From Stratiolaelaps scimitus (Eukaryota; Arthropoda; Arachnida; Mesostigmata; Laelapidae), in contig JABWDB010000016.1 in assembly GCA_019614645.1 (NCBI GenBank), positions 2,852,001 through 2,916,000 on the forward strand: a stretch of 64,000 bases of DNA. The letters are read 5' to 3'. The notes under the pieces were generated by a model, which did not search any database, was not told the DNA's origin, and was given only the letters and a program-made list of their open reading frames with translations. Of this stretch, positions 48,969-59,600 are shown one piece after another. Each line of letters begins with the position of its first letter. The stretch's first letter is position 1. The position numbers and the translations under genes were made by a program.

Positions 48969-51900
48969 GGCCATGCGATTCCTTTCAACTATAACTACGG
49001 CCGAGAAGACAATGTGTTCGTTCCGACGAAAGACGAACAGCCCCCTTAGCGTTTCACTGTTTCCGCTAAGGCGAACTCGTTCCTGCTGCGAGTTCGTCGT
49101 CTACAAAACAGGGGCAGAAACGGTAAAAAAAAACGCTCACTGGAAACGTTTGCCGACCATCAAGCAATGCTGGCTACACACAGCTGCTGCTGTCCACTGG
49201 AGCGACCACCACTTTCCATTGTCTATGGGGGTATGTGTGAGCGTAGAAGTAGGCGTGCGTGAGTAGGTGCTTCTGTATGCTGTATAACCCCACGCGTGAA
49301 TCATGACAACGGTTAAGAGCAGTTGGGATCTCTTGGGATACCGTTCTTAGGTAGTGATCAATGTGACGATGGTGGCGACAGACGCAGAGGCGCTATCCAA
49401 TGCGCTAATCTTTGTCTTGTTCAAAAATCCTATCTTCTTGGCGTGTTGTCGTTTTCTCGTTCTACATAAGGACAGCGCTCCCGTTTTGCACTGAGCGAAT
49501 CCACCTGAACTCATTTGCGAAACAGCCAACTGTGGGCGAATGCGGTTTCCGTCGACTTGGAATTATATAATAATATTTCCTATTGAATCCGACGCGCTTG
49601 GCCAAACTCGAACCTGACGTGGTCACGCGCGCAGTACATAAAGTTCTTCTACTTTGGTGCATTCTGGCGCGGTTGCTGCTCCGTTGCGGTTTTTGATAAA
49701 ACTCCTGCCGCTGTCGACGCTGACTAAACAGCGCCTCCACAATGTTGAGAAGAACTTTGAGGAGCATACTCGCCTTCCAAACAGCAACAGCAGCGGCGGC
49801 GGCAAAACCAGCAGCCAGTAAAATCTGTCCGCTGTCTGCGAGAGAGAGAGAGAGACACATAGATAGAAACGCGGCGCATTTTCCGCTTTGGCGAGCAAAT
49901 TTCGAAACACGGAGACGGAGAGCCGCCACTCCTAGGCTGCTGCTGCCGCTGCTGGCTTCATGGCCGACATCGCTGGCCGCGTAGGAAGTAGAGAGTACCT
50001 CGAGGGGTGGTTGGTTCTGTACTGCGGGCGCACCCGCCCGCCGAATTTGCCGGCGCGACTGCAGGTGTCCCTGACCCTATTTCCGTGGGATCGGCGACAT
50101 TAGCGGGGGTATTGGTACCCCCTGCCGATGGTGCACAAGTCGTGCTCTCCCCTTCAATTCTTCTCTGGCTGCTCCGAACCTCAGATTTCTTCTTTATTCA
50201 TCTTCATTTTCCCTCTTCTCTCCATGTGTCTGCTTCGCTCCCACTTCCTGTTACAGCTTTTTAGGAACAACTGCCGTTAGTCCATACCCAGCCAGACCAC
50301 CACCACCGCTTAACACAGGGACGGCAGGAGGGTACGCTGCAGAAATCCACAATCGGTTCAACGGCTGTCTCCCTGTGTATGTGCGTATGTCGGACGACAG
50401 CTAAACGTGTCGTATGCATGCAGCAGCTTGTCTGATTTGGAACGTAAAGCGAACTGTGTGTGTTCGATGCGGACGTGCTCGCGATGTTGGTCACTGCCAC
50501 AGAACATATATCACAGGCAAGGCAGCACTCGTAAGGCTTCATCCACAAACAGGACACTCCTCAGGCCGTCAGCGAAGTTTGCAGGTTGAGCTGCAAAGAC
50601 TGTTGTATCTAAACAGCTGCAGGCCATGTTTGCGAAAAATATGTTTGGGGGCAATACATTACTGTATGCCAGAAGCGAAACGCATTTCGCAATTACAGCC
50701 ACGGAACAGGGTACGCGAATATTGAAGAAATATGTACTGTATTGTAGAGAGAGAGTGTTCGTTTTTATTAGCGAAAAATGTCCATGATAAAATACGCTTC
50801 AATGTTTAATTAAATACAGTTAATTTTCTTTCTTCATAGTTTCTACTATGTCGCATAAATTTACACATTCTAAAATAATAATAATAATATAATAACTCTT
50901 ACCTATAAAAACGATTATGTCGTTTGCACGCATAGATCGTCGATGGAACTCATACCCGCGCCGTCGTCGAACATAAGCGTGTGTGTGCTCAGCCGTCAGG
51001 GTTGGCAAGAGGGTGCTGCAAGCCGCCCGTCCTGCTGCCCGCTTCTACGCGCGTGTTAAATAACGAAAAAAAAAAAAAACTCCATTGCCAGCAACAGCAA
51101 AAAGTCTATTGAATTGCACGATATAGCCGTAGCAATCGACGGTGCTGACAATCGATCTATTAGTAATCAATTTCAGTAGTAACTCTGTATCGTTGCTGAG
51201 GGTTCGGGGAGCGGTCTCGGCACTTTGTCCTCCACAACCTCATTGGACCTCCGCTAACCACAAAAGTGCTATGAATCAAAGATGAATGACACGACACATT
51301 TTAATGGTTCATGACGAGCAGAGAGCAGTCGTAGACCAGACGAACACAATCGCAATGAATGATTAGAGGAACTCGATGAAAAACGACACAATCGCGGTCA
51401 TATCGCGGAGAAATGTACGAGGTGGTATATGGGAAATGTGTTTTGCAGTTAGACGCTTATTCGACTTACGAACCATTTTGCTGTAGCCATTGAACGCTGA
51501 AGTATAGCATTAGACAGGCGGCGTTGGCATCGCTAGTTGGTGACCATAGCATGTGAATGCAAAGAATCTCTCGTATAGAGATGTGTCGTCTGTCATTGGT
51601 GACTACCTGTGCTCGGGAGTTGTTTTTGTGTCAAGTATCTTTCTCTCTCTCGAAGAAGAAGAAGAAGCGCTCTACCTAAACTGTACACGTTCAGATCATG
51701 TCGCATCAACAGAATATTCATAGTGAGTGCGGCTTAGCTCGCACGTCTTTTCTCATTAATGGCCAAGGCGAAATGAGATGGCAGAGCTATTTTTAGCTCC
51801 GTGTGATGCGACCACCTGCCGGCTGCCTGCTTGCTTGTCTCATTCGCCCCAAATAAAAAAAACTGTGAACCATCTCAAATCGCGACCATGATCCATCCGT

Positions 51901-52230
51901 CCATGCATCCGCTCGTCCGTCCGCCCCATATTCGCTGCTGTGTGTTGCTTGCAATTGGCGCAACCAGATGGAGTTTACACGATGACACTGTCGCCGTCAT
52001 CCTTGTGATCTCTTGACAACAAATGGAACAAACTGAGATCACAAAGGATGAGTCACCTAGTTAGTTAGTTAGTTTATTTTACTGCGTTCGTTATCACAGT
52101 CAGCTTCTTGAGGCGGTCGCTGCTCCATGCTTGTTCAGCAGGATTACATATGGATGTCTATATACATATATACCTATAGGACATGGAATCGATTCAATGT
52201 GCCTTGGTATATTTTGTTCCACGTAGACAC

Positions 52231-52252
52231 ATATATATATATATATATATAT
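52231..52252. repeat. (TA)n microsatellite
   Basis: An uninterrupted AT dinucleotide tract. Confidence 0.95.
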
Positions 52253-54145
52253 GTTTGTTTGGATGTTTATCGTAACATTCATTGGACATGCAAGTGCTAA
52301 TTACACACTACATGTTTCATCGCCTGGCGTTTCTCAACAAAAGAAAAAACGATGGAAACGAAACATGGCCAGGACCAGATAATTGTCTCTGTTTCTGTGG
52401 TCATTTTTATATTCTATCTGCAAACGTATTTATGTATATGACATTTCCCACAATTGCTGGCCTATATAGCAAAGGACGAAGGGGCGAATAGTAGCACATT
52501 CGTTAATAGTAGTAATGATCGTTGTCTTCATTTAATATAGTGATAATAACTATTTTTGTTATATCTATAATAGTTATGTTTGTAAACTTCGAACGATTCC
52601 GCCGGTCAACAGTTGTTCTTCTAATTGTTATTCTAGAGTGTATGCGTTCCGCGATATCGACGCGATTATTAACATCATCCCTAACTCGTTTCTTAATAAT
52701 ATTCGTAATATTTCGTTTCGTAATATTTCTTTGGCCTAGCGTTAACTGGCTGGCCTTCCACGCATCCTCCATCTACGCGTTGGAATGACAAGGGACAGTA
52801 AAGCAGAAAACTTGTCGAAATCTTGTTATGGCATCGTCGAGAATTGCTGGCGTTAGCAACAGTCGTGACCTACAGTTTTTTCACGGGTTAGTTTCAATAG
52901 CAGTTCTCGTTTCGGCAGCACGTCACCCGCGTCACCCAACTGGCCAAATACTGCTAATGGGATCCAGCCGTTACTTTCACTCGATCACTGGCGGAGAAAA
53001 ACCGCCATTGATATTGATTAAAACGTCGTTTTAACACCGCCTATTCGTTCCGTTGCCACTTTATAGATTCTGTATCAATGCTCCGTAACCAATTCATACT
53101 TATAATGCTATATTACCGGTGATGTTCGTGCCGTCACTGACATCTATTATACTACCGGCATCACCGGCACGGTTACACAACAACGGCGACTATGTGTGCC
53201 ACTATATGTGTCTCTGTCTGCTATAGTTGTTAATGTTACACTGACTAACTCCTAGCCATAGCTTCTGTTGCCGTATCTCCGGCTGGGCTTATTTGTCGAC
53301 TTTCAGCGACGCCATCAATGCTGCTTATATGTTGATTCGGTTGTTCGTCCATCCACTCGGTTGGCTTCATCGCCGGCGCGTTCGACGCCTTGCCGCTGAC
53401 ATCAGGAATGGCTTCGAATGTCTCATAGCTAGCTAGCTGTCTGGTCGTCTATCTTTGTGTTCTATAGCAACGAGCAGCACCACTGTTGCCTGTGCCGCTC
53501 ACTATGAGCGGCTAAAATGTGTATAAGGTATTACATACAGAGAGAACTATGAGCTAAAGGCCCATGAACGCCTGTTGTAGCACTGTCACGCAGACCGGCG
53601 GAGCGCCACCCTCGTTGGCTGGGCCCAGCAGAGACAGCTGAACAAATGCTCGCGTGCAGCAACCATCATCACAGCAGCCACCACAGCCGACACCCGTCTG
53701 TGTATCGTCGTGGGTCTTGTACTGACGCTGCTGCTTAGTATTGGCCTGCCTCTGGTTCCAGCCGGCTGACTGTTCTCCGTTGATCCGCCAGCTCCTTCTG
53801 GTCTGATATTTGTTCAGAGCTTTTGGATCAACATCAGTTGCGCAGCAGTAGCATGCTCGTCCCAGTCATCTCCATCCACCACCACCACCACCATAATCAC
53901 CGTCATCACAATCAATATGATCCTGGCCGTGAACACCATTACAACCACCACCGCCACCACTGTTTGGGCATGGATCGGTCGAGCCATCGAAGTGTCGCCG
54001 GTTGCCAACGGTGAAGTGGTCCGTGCGTCGTCTCGGCTATACCTATCTGTCAATGTGTTGGTCCGTGTATATGATGATATTGATGTTGTTAAGCTGTGTT
54101 GTCTGATCCGGCAATGCTGTGGCATAATCGTCGATCTGAACTTGA

Positions 54146-54167
54146 GCTGCTGCTGCTGCTGCTGCTG
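54146..54167. repeat. (CTG)n tract
   Basis: About seven uninterrupted GCT/CTG units. Confidence 0.95.
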
Positions 54168-55855
54168 TTACAACAACTGCCATTCGATTAAAAATAAAAT
54201 AGTGACCACGTTGAAAGGTGACGCGCTGTGCAGGCGGAAACCACCACTAATATCGATATATTGTGTGGCTAGATTTACAAGCAAAATGTAATCACGCACA
54301 ATTTCATAAGCCAGTACATCGCAACGGAATATTGTCCATGAAATCTTCCCTTGGCGAGGGAAAACGATTTTTTCTATGGTATATCCGTACGTGGACGAAA
54401 TTGGGGTGAATGCTCAATGTTGGCTCGATTGATTCAATTAGTTGTATTGTGCGTACCGCCATCAGATAACTCGTAATTTAGCTCGTCCGACGTTGTCTCC
54501 CAACGCATTTTGCCGAATAGCCCAATGTGCTCGAATACATCATATATTTAAAAGAAAAATTTCTAATAGCGATTCTCACCTAACTCTAATTTTAAACAGT
54601 TAATTGCCTTGCGGATTTGTATTGTCGTCTACATCGTGTTCGCCGTGTAATTCACCTATAGCGTATGCCGCTTTGTCTATTTATGTTCTATTAAACATCG
54701 ATTCGTTGTAAAGAAATTGTTCCCCATTTATAACATATCCAGTTCATGTTGAACTCATCACATTTAGATGACGTGACCAACGAATGCGGTCCTCTGTTAC
54801 TGCTCATTCGATTGCTTTCCCAGCTTAGTTATTCCTATGCCGAGCATAGACATACCAGCAAATCGATAGGACACGACGGCTGTGGTAAGAGCAGAAACAA
54901 AGATGACAACAGCTGCGTTTTGCGGACACAGCTAACAAATCCAAGGGCCAACATCACCATCATCGAATTCGTTAATCATCATGGTCGGAATATCAGAAAA
55001 AAAAAACAATCTTAATTTCGTAATTGTGCTCTTTCGCTGCTTTCTACTGCTGGTGCTGCCACTCTTTAACGAGAGTTGCTATCCAAACCACCAGTGTTTC
55101 TGTACTTTCCATTATAAGCTTTCGATTAACGTTATAGGTGATGACTGGTATTTACCGCTCTGTGTCTATGCTTTTCATCTACCTAATGCTAAGCGTTCGT
55201 AAACGTTTGCTATCACATAGCAACGTCAGATATCTACCGGAGAGTGACGATTGAGGACATACAACGAGTCTCAGCTAGGCAGCTCACTCGCTTCCTCCAG
55301 TCGCCCGGAGGTAATTACAGTTCAACAGCGAATAACATCAATGAACCACGGGGTGAATGCGGCCAGCCTTTATACACATATAATTCTACAACTCCAGATA
55401 CGGTTATCGCCACAACGACTGTTCACTAGACTGACTGTTAGCTACCCAGCCAGGCAGCAAACAAAGCGCATTCATTGCCTCTCTTTCGTTTGGCTGCCTT
55501 GAATCGTCGTCAACTGCCGCCGATCAGATCGCGTCTGCCAAACCAATGTCATTCAATCTACCCTGTCGTTTGCTATCGTTCGATCTATTATAGAATACGT
55601 ATCCTTATATCGTAGACTATCTGCGGTGTCCCGCTCTGCGTCGCGTACAAGATGTACGGCCGCTTATCACACAATCTATTATAATGTACACGCTGATATA
55701 ACCATAATATGTTGCGTCTGATAGTCGGTTTTGCATCTTCTCAATGTGCGCACGCTATTGACTTTGGCCTGCCGTCTGGCAGCAAGGGACAGATGTAAAC
55801 GCCGCCGAAATTGCTGTCTCACTCCGAATGTAACCTCATGCGTAACTCACTGACA

Positions 55856-55915
55856 GTGTGTGTGTGTGTGTGTGCGGGCGGGGGCTGGAAATCTGTAGAG
55901 AGAGAGAGAGAGAGA
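55856..55915. repeat. GT tract and AG tract pair
   Basis: GT units (55856-55874) and AG units (55897-55915) are separated by a G-rich spacer and lie just before the perfect hairpin at 55946-55975. Confidence 0.9.
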
Positions 55916-55945
55916 AGAGTTTGATCCGAAGTCTTCCCGGCGAGC

Positions 55946-55975
55946 GAGCTCCCTGATCGCGTGATCAGGGAGCTC
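55946..55975. repeat. Perfect hairpin, 13-bp arms, 4-base loop
   Basis: GAGCTCCCTGATC (55946-55958), loop GCGT, and the exact reverse complement (55963-55975). The stem is GC-rich and followed by ACGATGAGAG rather than a T run. It is stable enough to fold in RNA or extrude in DNA. Confidence 0.9.
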
Positions 55976-56228
55976 ACGATGAGAGCCATGTGGCGACGGT
56001 GGCGGCGGCGCCGCATAGGCAAGTGTAACTTGGTCTGTCAACGAAACGAATGTGACGACTGCCGCAAAGGCTCGTTGGTATATACTCGATATGCGTTATG
56101 CTGCCATGTTATGCGTAGGATATCCCGCCTGAAAGTTTCGCATGGAGCTGTTTCGTTCCTTCAAGTAATCGGAGCCTTCTCTACCGTCGATAACACTGAT
56201 AAATCATGACATGGATGGTCCGGATGAT

Positions 56229-56269
56229 CTGACATCACCTATAACTGACATCACCTTCGGGGTGACGTC
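56229..56269. repeat. Direct repeat overlapping a small hairpin
   Basis: CTGACATCACCT occurs at 56229-56240 and again at 56245-56256. The second copy can pair with GGTGACGTC (56261-56269) through one mismatch around a TTCGG loop. Confidence 0.7.
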
Positions 56270-56275
56270 GGTCCG

Positions 56276-58870
56276 ATATACCTCGGCGCAAGACAGATAT
56301 ACTGGGCAAGACGAGGAGTATTCCGCTGATGATGTCGTCGTTCATTTTACTAACGGGTTTGAGCTGCAATTATTACCATTATTATAAATATAATAATAAT
56401 AATACTTATTAATATTGTTATAGTCATTGATTCTATGTGATTCTATATAATAGATTGTATATGATGACCTTCGGCAGTCCTTCCCCTGCGCAATAACTGT
56501 TTTTCTATATCCACCTACGTCCATACGTTCACTATCGTTGGCTGGTTGTTATCGTCTTTCGAAGTGTTTCGAGCAGAACGGCGAAGAGAAGAAAGAGGGC
56601 GATAAGGTTGGAGGAACACTGGAAGAACTGTTTCTAGTAGTGGTAGTAGTAGTAGTTAGTGGTGCTGTGTATTCTACTGGGGTAATACCTGAGTGGGGCA
56701 CAACAAGGGCAGTCGCTGCGGCCTCCTCTGCTGCTGCTGCTGCCTCTGCCGCTGCTGTTTGCGACGATGTTTCAGAGCAGCTATCCCTGACTAGCTCCCT
56801 ATCTCCCTCATGGCGGCATCACCATGAACGTCAATGGCGGCTGTCATTCGCAGCAGACAAGTTGTCGCTTAGTATCGAACAAAAAAAATAACGTCGAACC
56901 GGCGCGCCTTATCGCTGAGTTGGTTACTCTACATCTCGTCGGTGGCGGTTAAGCCCAGCTGCCGGTTTGAGGAAGCGTTGGCGTCTTGAAGTTCGCACTC
57001 GACACTGAAACTGGTCTGTCCACACAGATGGGTATGCTGTGAGCGGGCGTGAGCTCACGAATTGCGTCCAAGCAACCAGAGGCACAGTTATCGGAATGGA
57101 GATTCGGCTGACGGCCAGCTGCTGTTCCGCGGCTTTTCTAGCTAAGCAAGTGGCTGCATTGTGAAGGAGGGTGCCGACAATGATGCTTCTTCTGTGTCTC
57201 TATGAGAAACACAAAGCATTTCTCGTAGACGACTAGAAGTAATATTGAATAAGATGACCAATAATGAGAGGGTGCAATATTGTCTACATGTTAGTTATTC
57301 GCTAGCTGTTTCTAATGCGAATTATCTCTCTCTCTCTCTCTCTCTCCCGAGGAGTATTTCAAAGGTGTATTTCACTACGGCCAACGGGATTATTAGAGAA
57401 TGTTATCGATACTCGAATACACAGTTGTAGCCCTTAATCTAACGATAATTCAAAGTACATCTAGTTATTGAATTATACCAATAATTTCTAATTCGTAATT
57501 GTAGTCCATGTACAATCTGCGACTTGAAACTTTTATTTGTTAGCGGCCTTCGACAACAAGGCAGGTTAAAACGTTTATTCACCATTTAGTGCCACTAAAA
57601 ATGATGATTTATGCTCTACTGTTTCCGTTACTAAATGTAATCCATCACATGTTACTCCCTTTGCAGGTAAGCTCAATTAACTGTAGTCGACGATTACAGG
57701 CGTTCGTCTACGCCATCCCCGACACGAGGCGGGCGACGTATGAACTGTACACGTGTATTATAAATGAATAAAGGTGAGAGCACTCTAAGCAGGATAGAAT
57801 ATCATCGTTCTACAAATGGATCACAGGAGCACAATGGTCCTATGACGTCTGTAGCGGTTATTAGATACATATGTGCACGGACACCTTCGATTACGTGGGA
57901 CGTTGAAGCGTTTTCATTTCGTTACCAAGCAAATGAGTGGGAAAGACTATAAGATAATTAGCCTGTTGAACCATTTCGCTGTCTCCGTTGACTTAATTGA
58001 TCCGATTTGTAAATAAGCGCTCAACTTACGAACCAATTTTTATTGCTGTGCGCAAGGCTGGTTGTCTTCTCAAGCCTCACCTGCTAATAGCTACCATTAA
58101 ATCGAATGTTCTCAGAGCGACATTCACATGGTACGAAAGCGCTGTAAGCGTCTGCCCCTCCATTTCCGCACGAACGAGGATGGAAGGAAGCGGTGGAAGT
58201 CAATACCGGATGTTCCGACTCCTGCGCTGATACTACGGAAGGGGAGTCGGTTGACTATTCGCCCAAGTTATCCCTATAATATAATCGAGCGTATCCGTCT
58301 TTCCGTTGTTTCAATCTATGGGGACAGTAATAGCGGAGGTCATCTGTTTCTCGTGTGAGAGATTCGATTCAGGAGCTTTTAGTCGCCCATTATTTTATGT
58401 GCGGGAAGTATGTTTTTTTTCTTTAATAAACAGACAGATATGTTTATACTTGACTTTCTAAAAAAAATGTATATATATATATATTTATATTTCGTACTAG
58501 CTTGGCGACTGTTGTTAACAGAATTGCTGGCACTGGTGACAAGGGTAATTGCAGCCGAAGCTTCCAAATGAAATGAGCGTATTGGAAGCCATGAGGTAGA
58601 GCATTAGACAGGAGGGCAATTATAACAAGGTTATCGACAACAACTAGATATACGAGGTCTAAGCAGAAAGAGGACGAGAGAGAGAGAGTCACTCACTGGA
58701 TGAGTTGCGGAGAGATTGAGGCAGAAGACCGTGTGTGGAGTAAGCGATAGCAGTGTTCGAGAAAAAGGAGGAGACAGTGAGCAACGGGGCCGGCCGAGAA
58801 CGACATAAAGGCGGCGGCGGCATCTGAGGTAACAGAGGAGCATCAATAGCAGCAGGAGTATCGGCAGGAT
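56276..58870. other. Intronic non-coding region
   Basis: No supported exon. Contains AAT-rich sequence (about 56375-56430), a GTA/GCT compound repeat (about 56637-56760), a TC tract (57325-57346), the candidate ratchet site at 57666, and a short TA run near 58470-58484. Confidence 0.5.
57627..57672 (+). promoter_or_regulatory. Candidate recursive (ratchet) splice site
   Basis: TTACTAAA (branch A at about 57634) is followed about 32 bases later by CTCCCTTTGCAG|GTAAGC, with AG at 57665-57666 and GT at 57667. An acceptor directly joined to a strong donor is the layout of zero-length exons that subdivide long introns in Drosophila. Its position deep in the long putative intron suits that role. 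A chance match is possible. Confidence 0.35.
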
Positions 58871-58879
58871 TCTGATGGG

Positions 58880-59520
58880 ATATTTCTGCCACCGCCACTA
58901 TGCCCAAGCAGTCCTACGTTGTCCAGGCCCACTCTTTGTCACACCCCTTTTTTCTCCAACTGGCTACACCCAACTCTATCCCAAATCGGGTCCCTCGTTC
59001 ACCCACGGCTTAGTTTTCCCCAAACTTGTATTCTTACATCAGATCAAGCGAGCTCAGTTCGTCCATTCCTACTCTCCGTGCCTCGCTCCACCTTCCGGAT
59101 TGGACCGCTTGCTGCAGCCTCTACTCTCTCTCTCACTCACTCTCTTTGGTCCCCTTTCTCCCGAAGTCCCAAACTTCCCCTCCAGATCCCGCTCTCCCCA
59201 TTGGCCCCATGCCGATGGCTGCTATCGAGGGCCCTGACAAGCTCGCACTGTCTCTCCTCATATAGCGCTGTTCCAGCTTCCCCTCTATGTCCCCTAACGT
59301 AACTCCTCCCGCGATCCAGGCGAACCCCCCCCCCCCGTCTGTCGACTCCTCTTGTCGGTCCCCGCTCCGCAATATTCGCAGCAACCATCTCCTCTGAGCC
59401 CCGCCGCGTCCTGGGCCCCAGTCACGGGCCAGCGTTTCCTCTGACCTCTTCTCTCCACCCTTTCCCGTTTCTCAGTCTTTCCTTCGTTCTTGCCTGCCTA
59501 TCCCTTTCCCAGTTGCTGCT
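58880..59520 (+). other. Strongly pyrimidine-rich block
   Basis: For about 640 bases the plus strand is dominated by C and T (many TCCC, CCCC, CTCTCT strings and a C12 run at 59325-59336), unlike either flank. Several frames stay open on both strands, but they encode Pro/Ser/Leu-rich sequence without a domain. It may be a decayed simple repeat, an unusual repetitive element or a structured DNA region. Confidence 0.6.
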
Positions 59521-59600
59521 GCTGCTGCTGCCACTGTCCCCTTCATTGAAGCAGCAGCAGCAGCCGCCGCCGACGCCGCATCCGCAGCGGCGGCGGCGGC
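59514..59600. repeat. Opposed CTG and CAG tracts, then CGG tract
   Basis: CTG units at 59514-59530 are followed about 20 bases later by CAG units at about 59550-59563, so the two can pair with each other. CCG and CGG units follow to about 59600. Confidence 0.85.

Larger units (their letters stand above)
45487..55850. other. Intronic non-coding region
   Basis: No supported exon. Contains TA tracts (47283-47301 and about 52231-52252), a C13 run (48956-48968), GA runs (about 47403-47415 and 49839-49853), a TAGT tandem (about 52058-52075), CCA units (53877-53893) and a CTG tract (54146-54167). Open frames are short and unconserved. Confidence 0.5.

Noticed and set aside
53814..54291. His-rich and Val/Thr-rich frames that look like a metal-binding segment
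   Set aside because: The His run derives from a (CCA)n/(CAC)n repeat and the frames have no further conserved sequence.
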